A stretch of DNA of 64,000 nt from Bacteroidota bacterium. GTDB lineage: Bacteria > Bacteroidota > Bacteroidia > B-17B0 > Aurantibacillaceae. Position 1 is the first letter of the stretch, and every line of letters begins with the position of its first letter. Location of the stretch: positions 124,001-188,000 of the forward strand of contig JAJNDK010000007.1 of assembly GCA_021156365.1 (NCBI GenBank). Reading direction: 5' to 3'. Below the pieces are notes generated by a model that saw nothing but the letters and a program-made list of their open reading frames with translations, did not search any database and was not told where the DNA came from. This document shows, one piece after another, positions 35,179 to 44,622 of the stretch. The translations under genes were made by a program, and so were the position numbers.

Positions 35179-35209
35179 TTGTGGTTTAGCTTTAAAAAAT
35201 GTATCTTCG
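35179..35209 (+). promoter_or_regulatory. Promoter of the Wzx-Wzz-Wzy operon
   Basis: TTG (35179-35181), 20-bp spacer, TATCTTCG (35202-35209; one mismatch). The box overlaps the first codons of a longer frame (ATG 35199), which argues for the ATG at 35223. Confidence 0.55.
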
Positions 35210-35222
35210 CAGCCCTAAAGTT

Positions 35223-36665
35223 ATGAGCCAAAGAAATTTCGTCACAAATCTTGCCATTCTTATTATTCTGAACCTGCTGGTGAAGCCTTTCTGGCCTCTT
35301 GTGATCGAACCTGCAGTTCAGGCTAAGATCGGGAATATAGCATACGGAGAATATTTTTCTTTGTTCAACTTCTCATTCCTGCTGAATATATTGCTCGATT
35401 TCGGCATCACTAATTTCAATAATAAGAACATCGCTCAAAACAATCACCTGCTTACCAAGCACTTTTCGGCCTTGTTCGTATTGAAGATCTCCCTTGCACT
35501 GGTTTACATCGTTGTTACGTTGTTGATCGGTCTCACAATCGGTTTTGATTTCAGATTGATGAAGCTGCTGATCGTTCTTTGTATCAATCAATTCCTTATT
35601 TCCTTCATTGCCTACCTGCGTTCCAATCTGCTTGGGCTTCACCTGTTCAAGACCGACAGCCTGATCTCAATCCTCGACCGGACGATCATGATCATTCTTT
35701 GCGGCCTCGTGCTGTGGACCAATGTGACAGGGCTGGAAATCGATATCATGATCTTTGTGTACATACAAACGCTTGCTTATGCTGTGACGGCTATTGTTGC
35801 CTTCATTGCAGTGCTGCGCAAAACCACCGATCTGAAAGTCACCTGGAACCTGGCATTCTCCCTGATGATACTCAAAAAGAGTTATCCTTTCGCTATCCTT
35901 GTTTTACTGATGACCTTTTATAACCGTCTGGATGCCGTTATGATCGAACGTTTGCTGGGAGGCAATGTGGGTGCATACGAAGCCGGTATCTATGCCAAAG
36001 GATTTCGTTTGCTGGATTCGGCCAACATGATCGCATATCTGTTTTCCGTGCAGTTATTGCCTGTATTCAGCCGTATGATCAAGTACAAGGAAAATGTAGA
36101 ACAGCTGGCCAAACTCTCTTTCACACTCTTACTCACCCCGGCTTTTATTGTTGCTATTGGCTGCTTTTTTTACAACAAAGAGCTCACAGCGCTGATCAAC
36201 CATGGAAACACTGATTCGGCAGATATATTCCGGGTGTTGATGTGCTGCTTTGTAGCGATCTCTACTACGTATATTTTTGGTACTTTATTAACGGCCAATG
36301 GCAACCTGAAACAGCTGAACTATATGGCTCTGTTCGGCATCCTCGTAAACCTGATCCTGAACCTCATTCTGATCCGGTATTACAAAGCGATGGGTTCGGC
36401 TATGGCCAGCCTGATCACACAATTCCTTACAGCTATTGTTCAGTTCTACCTCGCTGCCCGGATCTTTAAATTCAGGGTGAACAAGCGGCTCATTATCCAG
36501 CTGGCAGCCTTTATCAGCGGTATTGTAGTAGCTAATATTTTTACTTATGGTGTATTTCACAACTGGATGATAAATTTTGCCCTTATGACAATAATCAGTT
36601 GTGTTTGGGCGTTAGTAACAGGTTTAATAAGTGTCAAATCAATTTTCAGATTCTTAAAATACTAA
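35223..36665 (+). CDS. Wzx-type oligosaccharide flippase
   Basis: This 480-residue protein with about 12-14 membrane helices belongs to the MOP/polysaccharide transporter superfamily. It flips lipid-linked repeat units to the periplasmic face. Family features include the first helix (NLAILIILNLLVKPFWPLVIEP), the central YNRLDAVMIERLLGGNVGAYEAGIYAKGFRLLD region (given here only by position, about 235-268) and the late GNLKQLNYMALFGILVNLILN segment. The Wzz-like gene starts 1 nt after its stop, indicating an operon that continues into the polymerase. The start at 35223 is preferred because the -7 box overlaps the alternative. Confidence 0.87.
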   Translation: MSQRNFVTNLAILIILNLLVKPFWPLVIEPAVQAKIGNIAYGEYFSLFNFSFLLNILLDFGITNFNNKNIAQNNHLLTKHFSALFVLKISLALVYIVVTLLIGLTIGFDFRLMKLLIVLCINQFLISFIAYLRSNLLGLHLFKTDSLISILDRTIMIILCGLVLWTNVTGLEIDIMIFVYIQTLAYAVTAIVAFIAVLRKTTDLKVTWNLAFSLMILKKSYPFAILVLLMTFYNRLDAVMIERLLGGNVGAYEAGIYAKGFRLLDSANMIAYLFSVQLLPVFSRMIKYKENVEQLAKLSFTLLLTPAFIVAIGCFFYNKELTALINHGNTDSADIFRVLMCCFVAISTTYIFGTLLTANGNLKQLNYMALFGILVNLILNLILIRYYKAMGSAMASLITQFLTAIVQFYLAARIFKFRVNKRLIIQLAAFISGIVVANIFTYGVFHNWMINFALMTIISCVWALVTGLISVKSIFRFLKY

Positions 36666-36666
36666 T

Positions 36667-37605
36667 ATGGAGAATTTAAACTTAGAGATCATTAAATTAC
36701 TTTACAAGAAGCGTGTTCATATACTCGTTATTACGATCCTTGGTGCCTTTGTGGCCGGAGGATCTTCTTACCTGATCAAGCCGCGGTTCAAATCATCGGC
36801 AGCAGTATATCCTGCTAATATATCGCCGGTGAGTGACGAAACACCTACCGAACAGCTCATGCAGTTCTTCACTTCCTCCGAAGTAAAAGAAACGCTGCGG
36901 AAAAGATTTGATCTTGGAAAGCACTATGGTATTGACACGACCAGCGACCGTTTCGAGACCTATTACGGATACTATTTTGATGAGAACATCAAGATCTCCC
37001 AGACCCGTTTCGAGTCTATCCAGCTGGAAGTACTTGACACCGATCCTAAAATGGCACAGGATCTTACTTACGGACTGATCGATGCGGTGAATGATCATAT
37101 CAGGAATCAGCTGAACAGTAAGACAATGGAGTTTATTAAGATGCACGAAACTTATATGGCTACCAAAAAAGCAAAAATGGACAGCACGTCTGCCGCGCTT
37201 CGTCAATTGAGCAAAGAGTATGGTATCCTGGATTATTTCATACAGATCGAACAAGCGTCCAAAAGTTATTACAAAGCGATCCCTACAGGCAATGCAGGTA
37301 AGCTGGAACAGGTAATGTCCAATCTCGGGGAAAAAGGGATCTTATACATGAGCCTGTTGGAGCAATACAAATCGGATATGGGATTTTTCAATGAGTCGCG
37401 TCAGCATATCGATAAAGGATGGAATGATATTAATAAGAGATTTACCTACGTTACCATTTCTTCCAAACCCACCTTGCCCGAGATAAAAGCCACTCCGAAA
37501 CGAAGCGTGATCGTTGCTATCGGGACCATCGGGGCATTCCTGTTCGCTTGTTTGTTTTTTGTCGTGTTGGATCGCGTAAAAAAAATAAAAGCACAACTTG
37601 CTTAA
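36667..37605 (+). CDS. Wzz-family chain-length determinant protein
   Basis: This 312-residue protein has two membrane helices (about 18-38 and 280-303) flanking a periplasmic coiled-coil region, the Wzz/PCP-1 layout without a kinase domain. The N-terminal segment LLYKKRVHILVITILGAF and the post-helix KPRFKSSAAVYPA strand are typical. It probably sets chain length together with Wzx and Wzy in its operon. It is a second PCP protein in this region, next to the Wzc-type kinase at 27207. The next gene starts within its last codons. Confidence 0.85.
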   Translation: MENLNLEIIKLLYKKRVHILVITILGAFVAGGSSYLIKPRFKSSAAVYPANISPVSDETPTEQLMQFFTSSEVKETLRKRFDLGKHYGIDTTSDRFETYYGYYFDENIKISQTRFESIQLEVLDTDPKMAQDLTYGLIDAVNDHIRNQLNSKTMEFIKMHETYMATKKAKMDSTSAALRQLSKEYGILDYFIQIEQASKSYYKAIPTGNAGKLEQVMSNLGEKGILYMSLLEQYKSDMGFFNESRQHIDKGWNDINKRFTYVTISSKPTLPEIKATPKRSVIVAIGTIGAFLFACLFFVVLDRVKKIKAQLA

Positions 37606-39070
37606 GCACAAACATATTACAGCATTTTACGGCCTTGGAATTTTATATCTGTTAGGCCTTGTTTACTTTTTGCTCTACCAGTTCAAAGCGTTCCCCCTGT
37701 ATTGTTTATCTCCGCTTGCCCTGTACATGCTTTATGCTGCGGTCGCTCATACGGAGAAGATCGTGCTCGCTGCTATTTTCCTCACTCCATTGTCCGTTAC
37801 CTTACGTGAGTTAGGTATTTCCGAAGGGCATCAGACCCTGGATCTGAGTATTCCTACCGAACCCATTTTTGCAGGTCTGTTATTGCTCGGGATCTTTTAT
37901 CAGCTGAACAGGAGCTTTATCAGCAGGAAGATCCTTACACATCCGCTTACTGTTATCATCCTCATTCAGCTTGGCTGGATCATCATCACCACATTAACAA
38001 GCGAGATGCCGGTCGTTTCCCTGAAATTCCTTATTGCACGTTTGTGGTTCGTCTGCACCGGTTTTTTCTTTATGTCCTACCTGTTCGAAAAGAGAAAAAA
38101 CCTTCATGCCTTTTTTTTCCTGTATTTAACGGGCCTGTGTCTTGTGATCGCATTTGTCACTGTTAATCATGCCTCACTTGGTTTTGATGAAGAGGCATCT
38201 AACTGGATCGTAACACCGTTTTATAATGATCACACTGCTTATAGTGCTGCTATCGCTATGTTCATACCGGTTACGTTCGGATTTATTTTGCAGAGTATGA
38301 AAGGCGGTTTGTCGCGTACATTGCTTATTGTCGCTTTGATTTTATTATTTACAGGCCTGTATTTGTCTTTTTGCCGGGCGGCCTGGTTGAGTGTGGTAAC
38401 AGCATTTGGTTTCCTTGCAACTATGTTATTCCGCATAAAGTTCAGAACGCTGTTGTTCGGGACGCTTTCCCTGGTACTGATCTTCTTTGTTTTCCAGACC
38501 CAGATCCTGATCCTGCTGGCAGATAATAAAACGGATTCGCACGAAGCGGATCTCGCTACCAATATCGAATCGATGACCAATATTTCGACAGATGCGAGCA
38601 ATGTGGAAAGGATCAATCGCTGGGCCTGTGCTATCCGGATGTTTGAAGAACGCCCTGTGTTTGGATTCGGACCGGGAACATATATCCTGCAATATGCACC
38701 GTTCCAGAAATCGAGCGAACGGACGATAATCAGTAATAATGATGGCAGCAACGGGAATGCCCACAGCGAGTACCTCGGGCCTTTAAGTGAACAGGGATTG
38801 CCGGGAACCCTTATTGTCGTTTCGCTGATGCTGACGGTTTTTTTTACCGGTTACCGCTTGTATTATTCCATCAAAGAGCGGAACATGAAGATCCTTGTTT
38901 GCAGTATTACCATTGGTCTTGCAACGTATTTTATTCACGGTTTTCTGAATAATTTCCTCGATACGGATAAGCTATCCATTCCTTTCTGGGGCTTTATTGC
39001 TGCCCTCGTATGCATCGATGTATATCATAAGAATACGGTGAAGGAAAAAAACACGCTTATTCAAAGCTGA
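37598..39070 (+). CDS. O-antigen polymerase/ligase-family membrane protein (Wzy-like)
   Basis: This 490-residue protein has about 11-12 membrane helices and a large periplasmic loop with the Wzy_C-type signature (ERINRWACAIRMFEERPVFGFGPG, given here by position about 333-356, followed by AHSEYLGPLSEQGLPG). It polymerises repeat units or ligates polymer to an acceptor. The start is TTG at 37598, overlapping the Wzz stop by 8 nt; the first ATG would remove the first helix. Its 3' end overlaps the opposing helix-hairpin-helix gene by 14 nt, leaving no room for a terminator. Confidence 0.85.
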   Translation: MLKHKHITAFYGLGILYLLGLVYFLLYQFKAFPLYCLSPLALYMLYAAVAHTEKIVLAAIFLTPLSVTLRELGISEGHQTLDLSIPTEPIFAGLLLLGIFYQLNRSFISRKILTHPLTVIILIQLGWIIITTLTSEMPVVSLKFLIARLWFVCTGFFFMSYLFEKRKNLHAFFFLYLTGLCLVIAFVTVNHASLGFDEEASNWIVTPFYNDHTAYSAAIAMFIPVTFGFILQSMKGGLSRTLLIVALILLFTGLYLSFCRAAWLSVVTAFGFLATMLFRIKFRTLLFGTLSLVLIFFVFQTQILILLADNKTDSHEADLATNIESMTNISTDASNVERINRWACAIRMFEERPVFGFGPGTYILQYAPFQKSSERTIISNNDGSNGNAHSEYLGPLSEQGLPGTLIVVSLMLTVFFTGYRLYYSIKERNMKILVCSITIGLATYFIHGFLNNFLDTDKLSIPFWGFIAALVCIDVYHKNTVKEKNTLIQS

Positions 39071-39959
39071 GGTAGGGCTTTATTTTTTCGAGTGAAGCGT
39101 CGTTTATAGTTCCGGTTTCTTTCAGATCATTCACTTCTTTGTACAATCCATGCTTGAGGCGGTAATTCACGATCGAAGAAGCGATCGGATAGGTAACATA
39201 GGGATGCTTTTTCAATTGCTCTATAGTTGCTGTATTTACATTGATCTTTTGGATGTTCTCAAGTGAAACACGGATGCGGTCTTTGATCTTATCATAAATA
39301 GAGTCATGCATTCCGTATACTTCTTTTAACTGTTCGATGCGATAATACCCGCCCAGCATATTCCTGAATTTCAGGATCCGGTTGGTAAAGCCCGGTCCGA
39401 TCATCGGAAGACTAACGATCTGGCTGCTATCCGCCATATTCAGGTCTATGATCGTTTTCCCTTTTTTTGTAAAAGGCTCTTTCGACCAGGCTGCCTGTTT
39501 TGTATCGGAAGCTGCTATAAGGATATAGGGCTCGAGGCTATTGAAGAGCTTCTCTTTCATTCCATATAGTTTCCGCAGGTCTTCTTTGTTTTTGAATTTT
39601 CCGCCTTTGCTCCTGAATTTTTCAAGCGTGCCGGCCAGTTTCTCCGTAAATCCAAGCTGCTTTGCTTCTTCAACAGAAACTGTATTCGGATCGAAAGGGA
39701 AGAGTGTTGAAGATGCCTGGAATTTATTTGTGTTCGTGTTTTTTCCTTTGTTTGTTTTAGTGCGGTCTGCATCCTTTTCAGCTGCCTGTTGCTGTAGCGC
39801 CTCCAGCCTGGTAATAGTTACTTCAGGTTGCCGGGAGTGAGAGGGAAGGAAAATGCGGACGAAGATCAGGATAATGATAAGGGCAAGTAACAGGATGATC
39901 CCGTTCCGTTCACGCTTGTTGAATCCAAAATATTTATGCAAAAACTCAAAGAGCCGCAT
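39057..39959 (-). CDS. ComEA-like helix-hairpin-helix protein
   Basis: This 300-residue protein has one N-terminal membrane anchor (about 20-38: GIILLLALIIILIFVRIFL) and a low-complexity linker. Four HhH-type repeats follow: ... EEAKQLGFTEKLAGTLEKFRSKGG (around 95), DSSQIVSLPMIGPGFTNRIL (180), NTATIEQLKKHPYVTYPIAS (240) and LKETGTINDASLEKIKPYL (280). These modules bind DNA without sequence specificity, and ComEA homologues pull DNA into the periplasm during transformation. It overlaps the upstream permease gene by 14 nt (coupled translation). Confidence 0.82.
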   Translation of the reverse strand: MRLFEFLHKYFGFNKRERNGIILLLALIIILIFVRIFLPSHSRQPEVTITRLEALQQQAAEKDADRTKTNKGKNTNTNKFQASSTLFPFDPNTVSVEEAKQLGFTEKLAGTLEKFRSKGGKFKNKEDLRKLYGMKEKLFNSLEPYILIAASDTKQAAWSKEPFTKKGKTIIDLNMADSSQIVSLPMIGPGFTNRILKFRNMLGGYYRIEQLKEVYGMHDSIYDKIKDRIRVSLENIQKINVNTATIEQLKKHPYVTYPIASSIVNYRLKHGLYKEVNDLKETGTINDASLEKIKPYLSFE

Positions 39960-41385
39960 GTTTTTTTCGTGCTATAAAATAGTATACAGGAATTCCCAAT
40001 GCTACTATACACAAGCCTATACCGGTACTGGCCGTTTTAAAATACAGGAGATCTGCGCAGATAGCAAATGTTACTACAATATACAAAGCAGGGACTATCG
40101 GATAACCAAATGCTTTGTAAGGCCTTTCAGCTAATGGATCTTTTTTTCTCAGGATAAAAATGGCACCTATCGTCACCATATAAAATACCAGTGAAGCAAA
40201 AGTAGCATATTCCAATAGATCATTATACGAACCGCTCAGACATAATACACTCGCCCAGATGCCCTGGAATACTAAAGAGTTTCCGGGAACTCCTTTGCTA
40301 TTCAATGCGGCGGCACGTTTAAAGAACAAACCGTCTTTTGCCATTGCCTGGAACAAACGGGAACCTGCCAGGATCAATCCATTGTTGCATCCGAATGTAG
40401 AAACGATAATAAGGCCCGCCATCAGGTAAGTAGCTGTATTGCCCGAGAAAACAACGGCCATAGCTGCTGCTCCCACCCGGTCGTGTCCGGCAAACTGGAT
40501 ATCGTGCATCGGGAGCAGGCATAAATAAGCAATGTTTGCCAGTACATAAATAATGGTTACGATAAACGTACCGAAGAACAAACCCAATGGAATATTTTTC
40601 TGTGGCTCCTTGATCTCTGCTGCAATGAAAGTGACATTATTCCAGGCATCACTGCTGAAGAGTGAGCCGATAAGTGCCACGCCCACAGCTCCCAATAAAA
40701 TAAAGCCCTGCAGTTGCATCGGTTCATAGGCTCCGGTAGGTTTTCCCTCCAGGAGCACAGGCACCTGGGCCGTAGAGGTCCAGGCATCCGTAAAATTGAG
40801 AGAAAGTGTGTCGGTGTGAAAACCGAAATAAATCCCGATAGCGATCAGTCCGAAAAGAGCGATCAGTTTTGCCGAAGTGAAGGACCGCTGGATCAGTTTA
40901 CCATATTGAATCCCCTGGATATTGAGCCAGGTAAGAAAGGCGATACAGGCAATGGCTAAGAGCTGCGCATATTTTAATTTGAACGTACCGATCGTCAGCA
41001 ATACATGATCTTCATTGAATACCGGAAGGAAAACACCTGTATATTTTGCAAAGGCAACAGCTACTGCCGCGATCACCCCGGTTTGTATTACAAGGAACAC
41101 AGTCCAGCCATACAAAAAAGCGACCAGTGGATTGTAAGCTTTACGCAGGTACACATATTGCCCGCCGGCCTGTGGCATCATGCCGGCCAGCTCGCCATAA
41201 CTAAGTGCGGCAAAGACGGTGATCAGCCCGGTAAGTACCCAGCAAACCAATAGCCAGGCAGGGCTTCCGACGGTACGCGCCATTTCGGATGATACAATAA
41301 AGATCCCGGATCCGATCATGGAACCCGCTACTAATAGCGTAGTGTCGAGTAGTCCTAAGGTGCGTTTGGTGCTTGTTTCTTCCAT
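39946..41385 (-). CDS. APC-family amino acid permease
   Basis: This 479-residue transporter with about 12 helices imports or exchanges amino acids. The first helix carries the family motif MIGSGIFIV; GMMPQAGGQYVYLRKAY and the late GVPGNSLV segment also fit. The start is ATG 41385; the next Met lies inside helix 1. The ATG touches the T run of the upstream gene's terminator (41386-41392), so the usual ribosome-binding region lies in that hairpin. The gene is therefore expressed only by readthrough or by an unseen promoter. It overlaps the following HhH gene by 14 nt. Confidence 0.85.
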   Translation of the reverse strand: MEETSTKRTLGLLDTTLLVAGSMIGSGIFIVSSEMARTVGSPAWLLVCWVLTGLITVFAALSYGELAGMMPQAGGQYVYLRKAYNPLVAFLYGWTVFLVIQTGVIAAVAVAFAKYTGVFLPVFNEDHVLLTIGTFKLKYAQLLAIACIAFLTWLNIQGIQYGKLIQRSFTSAKLIALFGLIAIGIYFGFHTDTLSLNFTDAWTSTAQVPVLLEGKPTGAYEPMQLQGFILLGAVGVALIGSLFSSDAWNNVTFIAAEIKEPQKNIPLGLFFGTFIVTIIYVLANIAYLCLLPMHDIQFAGHDRVGAAAMAVVFSGNTATYLMAGLIIVSTFGCNNGLILAGSRLFQAMAKDGLFFKRAAALNSKGVPGNSLVFQGIWASVLCLSGSYNDLLEYATFASLVFYMVTIGAIFILRKKDPLAERPYKAFGYPIVPALYIVVTFAICADLLYFKTASTGIGLCIVALGIPVYYFIARKKHAAL

Positions 41386-41410
41386 AAAAAAAGGCGGCAA
41401 TAAAGCCGCC
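41386..41410 (-). terminator. Rho-independent terminator abutting the next start codon
   Basis: On the minus strand GGCGGC-TTTATT-GCCGCC is followed by seven T, and the last T is directly followed by the ATG of the downstream permease. The stem is perfect. It ends the 600-residue permease gene 17 nt after its stop. Confidence 0.85.
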
Positions 41411-41427
41411 TGTTAATTTTCTTTTGA

Positions 41428-43230
41428 TTATTGTGCCATTTTTGGTTTACGCATCATTCCCGCAAGGAAGATGACAAGGTGAACACCGCCAACGATCAGT
41501 ACAAGATAAGGGAATTCCGGTTTTTCATTTTCCGGATTTTTAGTAAAAGCATTTAATTTATAGAAGTAGCTGATCATACCCAGTACAAGCATAAATACAG
41601 CACAAAGAACTCCTGCAATGGATGTATTACGCGCACCTCTGTGTCTCACGGATGCGGCTTCGCTCACGCCTAAAATACTGTGCCTGATGCTATACAATAA
41701 ATATACATCCAGCCCGATCAGCATCCATCCAAGTGCGCTTAGCTGTGTGAATACATCCAGTGAAATGATCATTAAGCTGCAAACCACAATACCTAATATC
41801 GGCACCAATGGAACCAGGGGAGTTTTGAACGGACGCGGTGTATGCGGATCACTCTTTCTCAATAGCATGATACCGGCGCAAACCAATACAAATGCAAATA
41901 AAGTTCCGAAAGAGGTAAGATCACCGGCAATGCTTCCCGGAACAAAGGCGGCAAACAATCCAACAAAGACAAACAGAATAATATTTGATTTGTAAGGTGT
42001 CTGGAATTTAGGATGTAAAGCAGAAAACGGTTTTGGTAACAATCCGTCTTTCGACATGGTATAAAATACCCTTGATTGTCCCATCAGCATCACGAGGATC
42101 ACAGAAGAGAAGCCTGCCAGGATAGCTATCGTTACGCTTTTCTCCAGCCAGCCGTATCCTATCATGTATGTTTTAATGGCATAAGCAACGGAAGCTTCTT
42201 TACCCGCTGTTTCAAATTCTTTCCAATTGGCAACGCCTGTAAGCACATGCGAGAATAAAATGTAGAGGATGGTACAAACGACCAGTGATCCGAGAATACC
42301 GATCGGCATATCCCGTTTCGGATTTTTTGCTTCCTGTGCGGCGGTAGAAACCGCATCAAAACCAATGAAGGCGAAGAAAACAATTCCGGCACCGCCAAGT
42401 ACCCCACCCCAGCCCCATTGAAAGAAACCGCTGTGACCTGCTGTTCCTTCAGGGATCAGGTAAGGTGTGTGATTAGCAGGGTTAATAAAGCTCCAGCCGA
42501 TAGCGATGAATATAAGTACGATAGCAACTTTCACAAAAACGATCAGACCGTTAATGAAGGCGGATTCTTTTGTTCCTTTGATCAGCAGCAATGTAAGAGC
42601 GCCAAGAATGACCAGGGCAGGAGCGTTGATGATACCGCTTGTAGTGGTTACCATTCCTCTCATATTTTCAGCAAGACCGGATACCTGTTGGTCTGTCAAA
42701 AACAATATTCCGTTATTAGCTGCTTTTGCAAGGTCAGCCGGGAATTGAGAAATAGCTGCACCCACTACTTTATTGATGTGTTCAAAGGGCGAGTGACACC
42801 ATTCATAGGGTATGGCACCGCCGAGAAGATTATTCAGGTATTCGCTCCATGCAATAGAAACCGTCGCTGCACCCAGTGCATACTCCATGATCAGTGCCCA
42901 ACCTATGATCCATGCCAGCAATTCGCCCATAGTAGCATACGCGTATGTATAGGCACTGCCAGCGATAGGTATCATGGCCGCAAATTCGGCGTAACACAAA
43001 CCTGCGAAAGCACAGCCAATGGCAGCAACCACAAACGATAAGGTAACTCCTGATCCTGCTGCTTCTGAAGCTGCTGCTGCCGTTCTTACAAATAACCCCG
43101 CCCCAATAATTGCTCCGATTCCCAAAGCGATCAAAGACCACATTCCAAGGGTTTTCTTTAAGCCTTTTTCTCCCGAAGTGGCATCACTTAATAATAACGA
43201 CAGTGATTTTTTTCTGAATAAATCTGACAT
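41428..43230 (-). CDS. Cationic amino acid transporter-type APC permease
   Basis: This 600-residue permease has about 14 helices, longer than its neighbour. It starts SLLLSDATSGEKGLKKTLGMWSLIALGIGAIIGAGLFV, shown here only by position (residues 10-47). YAEFAAMIPIAGSAYTYAY (about 80-98) is the hallmark of the CAT subfamily, and IGFDAVSTAAQEAKNPKRDMP is also typical. Transport of basic or other amino acids is likely; the substrate cannot be assigned. It has an ideal promoter at 43266-43296, so it is transcribed independently. Confidence 0.9.
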   Translation of the reverse strand: MSDLFRKKSLSLLLSDATSGEKGLKKTLGMWSLIALGIGAIIGAGLFVRTAAAASEAAGSGVTLSFVVAAIGCAFAGLCYAEFAAMIPIAGSAYTYAYATMGELLAWIIGWALIMEYALGAATVSIAWSEYLNNLLGGAIPYEWCHSPFEHINKVVGAAISQFPADLAKAANNGILFLTDQQVSGLAENMRGMVTTTSGIINAPALVILGALTLLLIKGTKESAFINGLIVFVKVAIVLIFIAIGWSFINPANHTPYLIPEGTAGHSGFFQWGWGGVLGGAGIVFFAFIGFDAVSTAAQEAKNPKRDMPIGILGSLVVCTILYILFSHVLTGVANWKEFETAGKEASVAYAIKTYMIGYGWLEKSVTIAILAGFSSVILVMLMGQSRVFYTMSKDGLLPKPFSALHPKFQTPYKSNIILFVFVGLFAAFVPGSIAGDLTSFGTLFAFVLVCAGIMLLRKSDPHTPRPFKTPLVPLVPILGIVVCSLMIISLDVFTQLSALGWMLIGLDVYLLYSIRHSILGVSEAASVRHRGARNTSIAGVLCAVFMLVLGMISYFYKLNAFTKNPENEKPEFPYLVLIVGGVHLVIFLAGMMRKPKMAQ

Positions 43231-43265
43231 AGATAGTACGTTAAATTAACAATTTAATAATCCTC

Positions 43266-43296
43266 CAAATATAATGAAGTTTTGTTGATCGCCAAA
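43266..43296 (-). promoter_or_regulatory. Perfect-consensus promoter of the CAT-type permease
   Basis: On the minus strand: TTTG (43293-43296), a 19-bp spacer and TATATTTG (43266-43273). The start codon is about 36 nt downstream. Confidence 0.75.
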
Positions 43297-43311
43297 CCCG
43301 TTCGTGTATTG

Positions 43312-44622
43312 TTAAATCCCCAGTTCTTTCGCGTGTTGCGAGGATTTGGAAGGGTTCCACGGATCCTCGTAGGAACGCTTGAAAAATAATTCATCTATAT
43401 AGGCGATCGTACGCACCACCCTTAGGTATAGCCCGAAATAGAAAACCATGCAGGGCAGGTAGGGAAGAAAATAAACAACCCTTTCGTTCTTGCGTACACG
43501 GAACAAAGAGAAGACCAGGAATTTCATGAAATTGGTAACGGTATACAAAAGAATATTGAAAGGCAGGATAAAACCCAATTGCGAAGTAAAATTGATCGCC
43601 ATGTCCACAATGTAGAACCACCATTTGAAATTGAGCAGGAGGTTATACGTAATGTTCTCAAAGGAAGAAATGAAATTGGAAAATTTGAAGGTTGCATTCG
43701 GGAAAAATACATCGCGGTGTTTACGGACCCGGAAACGGATGATCGATTTATCCCAGCGTAAACGTTGCTTCACTAATTTTTTAAAGGTATTCGGAACACT
43801 GGTCTGGCAAACAGCTTCGGACTCAAATGCAATTTTATAATTCAGCTTCCGGAGCTTTACGGTAATATCGCCATCCAGTCCCGGACCAATATCCCAGCCG
43901 CCCACACGGTCCAGTGCTTCTTTTTTGAAAGCGCCGAAAGCCCCCGATACCACCCGGTAAATACCTAAGTAGCTGGAGGTGATCCTTCCAACCGAAATAG
44001 TATCCGAATATTCGATGGCCTGTAAAGTAGCACAGAGGCTTTCTTTGTAGTTCCGTACCATCACGTTGCCACCAACGGCCCCGATATTGTCATCAAGGTA
44101 AAAAGGAATGATGATCTTTTCGATCGCATCATTGTCATAACTGCAATCCGCATCCAAATGCACTACTATTTTTCCTTTCGAATACCGATACCCTAAGTTG
44201 GCAGCCGATGCTTTCCCACCACGCACATCATTCCGCAGGAAGAGATCGATAAGGCCGTTCTTCTGCAGGCTTTTGCAAATACGTTCGGTATCATCGTCCG
44301 AGCCATCATCAATTACAATGAATTCAATATTGGTGTAGCTCTGTTCTTTCATCGACATCACTAACTTATAGATATGTTTCCCTTCGTTTTTTCCGGGAAC
44401 GATGATACTCACGAGTGGACGGTCGATGAAGAGTTTCTGGCGTGCCACTTCATAACGCATTTTACGTGTTTCTTTTCCAATGCGCCAGATGATGAGTGTA
44501 GTGAGCTCGAACAGGAAGAAACGAAGGAATTCGAAGAACACAAAGAACCAAAAGATCCTGATCAGCTTGTTAGCTCCGACCGCTGCAATGTAGCTGAAAA
44601 AGTTATCTATCGACTCAATCAT
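43312..44622 (-). CDS. Processive family 2 glycosyltransferase (exopolysaccharide synthase)
   Basis: This 436-residue membrane protein has two N-terminal helices (about 15-48) and three or more C-terminal ones. The cytoplasmic GT-A domain has all four signatures of polymerising synthases: VSIIVPGKNE with Asp105/106 (DDGSDD), the DAD at 157-159, the catalytic-base region LDGD (249-252) and QRLRW (286-290). Layout and length resemble PgaC/HasA-type synthases, which polymerise and translocate one polymer. It is the last gene of the four-gene operon and overlaps the TackOD1-like gene by 8 nt. The sugar donor cannot be read from sequence. Confidence 0.88.
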   Translation of the reverse strand: MIESIDNFFSYIAAVGANKLIRIFWFFVFFEFLRFFLFELTTLIIWRIGKETRKMRYEVARQKLFIDRPLVSIIVPGKNEGKHIYKLVMSMKEQSYTNIEFIVIDDGSDDDTERICKSLQKNGLIDLFLRNDVRGGKASAANLGYRYSKGKIVVHLDADCSYDNDAIEKIIIPFYLDDNIGAVGGNVMVRNYKESLCATLQAIEYSDTISVGRITSSYLGIYRVVSGAFGAFKKEALDRVGGWDIGPGLDGDITVKLRKLNYKIAFESEAVCQTSVPNTFKKLVKQRLRWDKSIIRFRVRKHRDVFFPNATFKFSNFISSFENITYNLLLNFKWWFYIVDMAINFTSQLGFILPFNILLYTVTNFMKFLVFSLFRVRKNERVVYFLPYLPCMVFYFGLYLRVVRTIAYIDELFFKRSYEDPWNPSKSSQHAKELGI

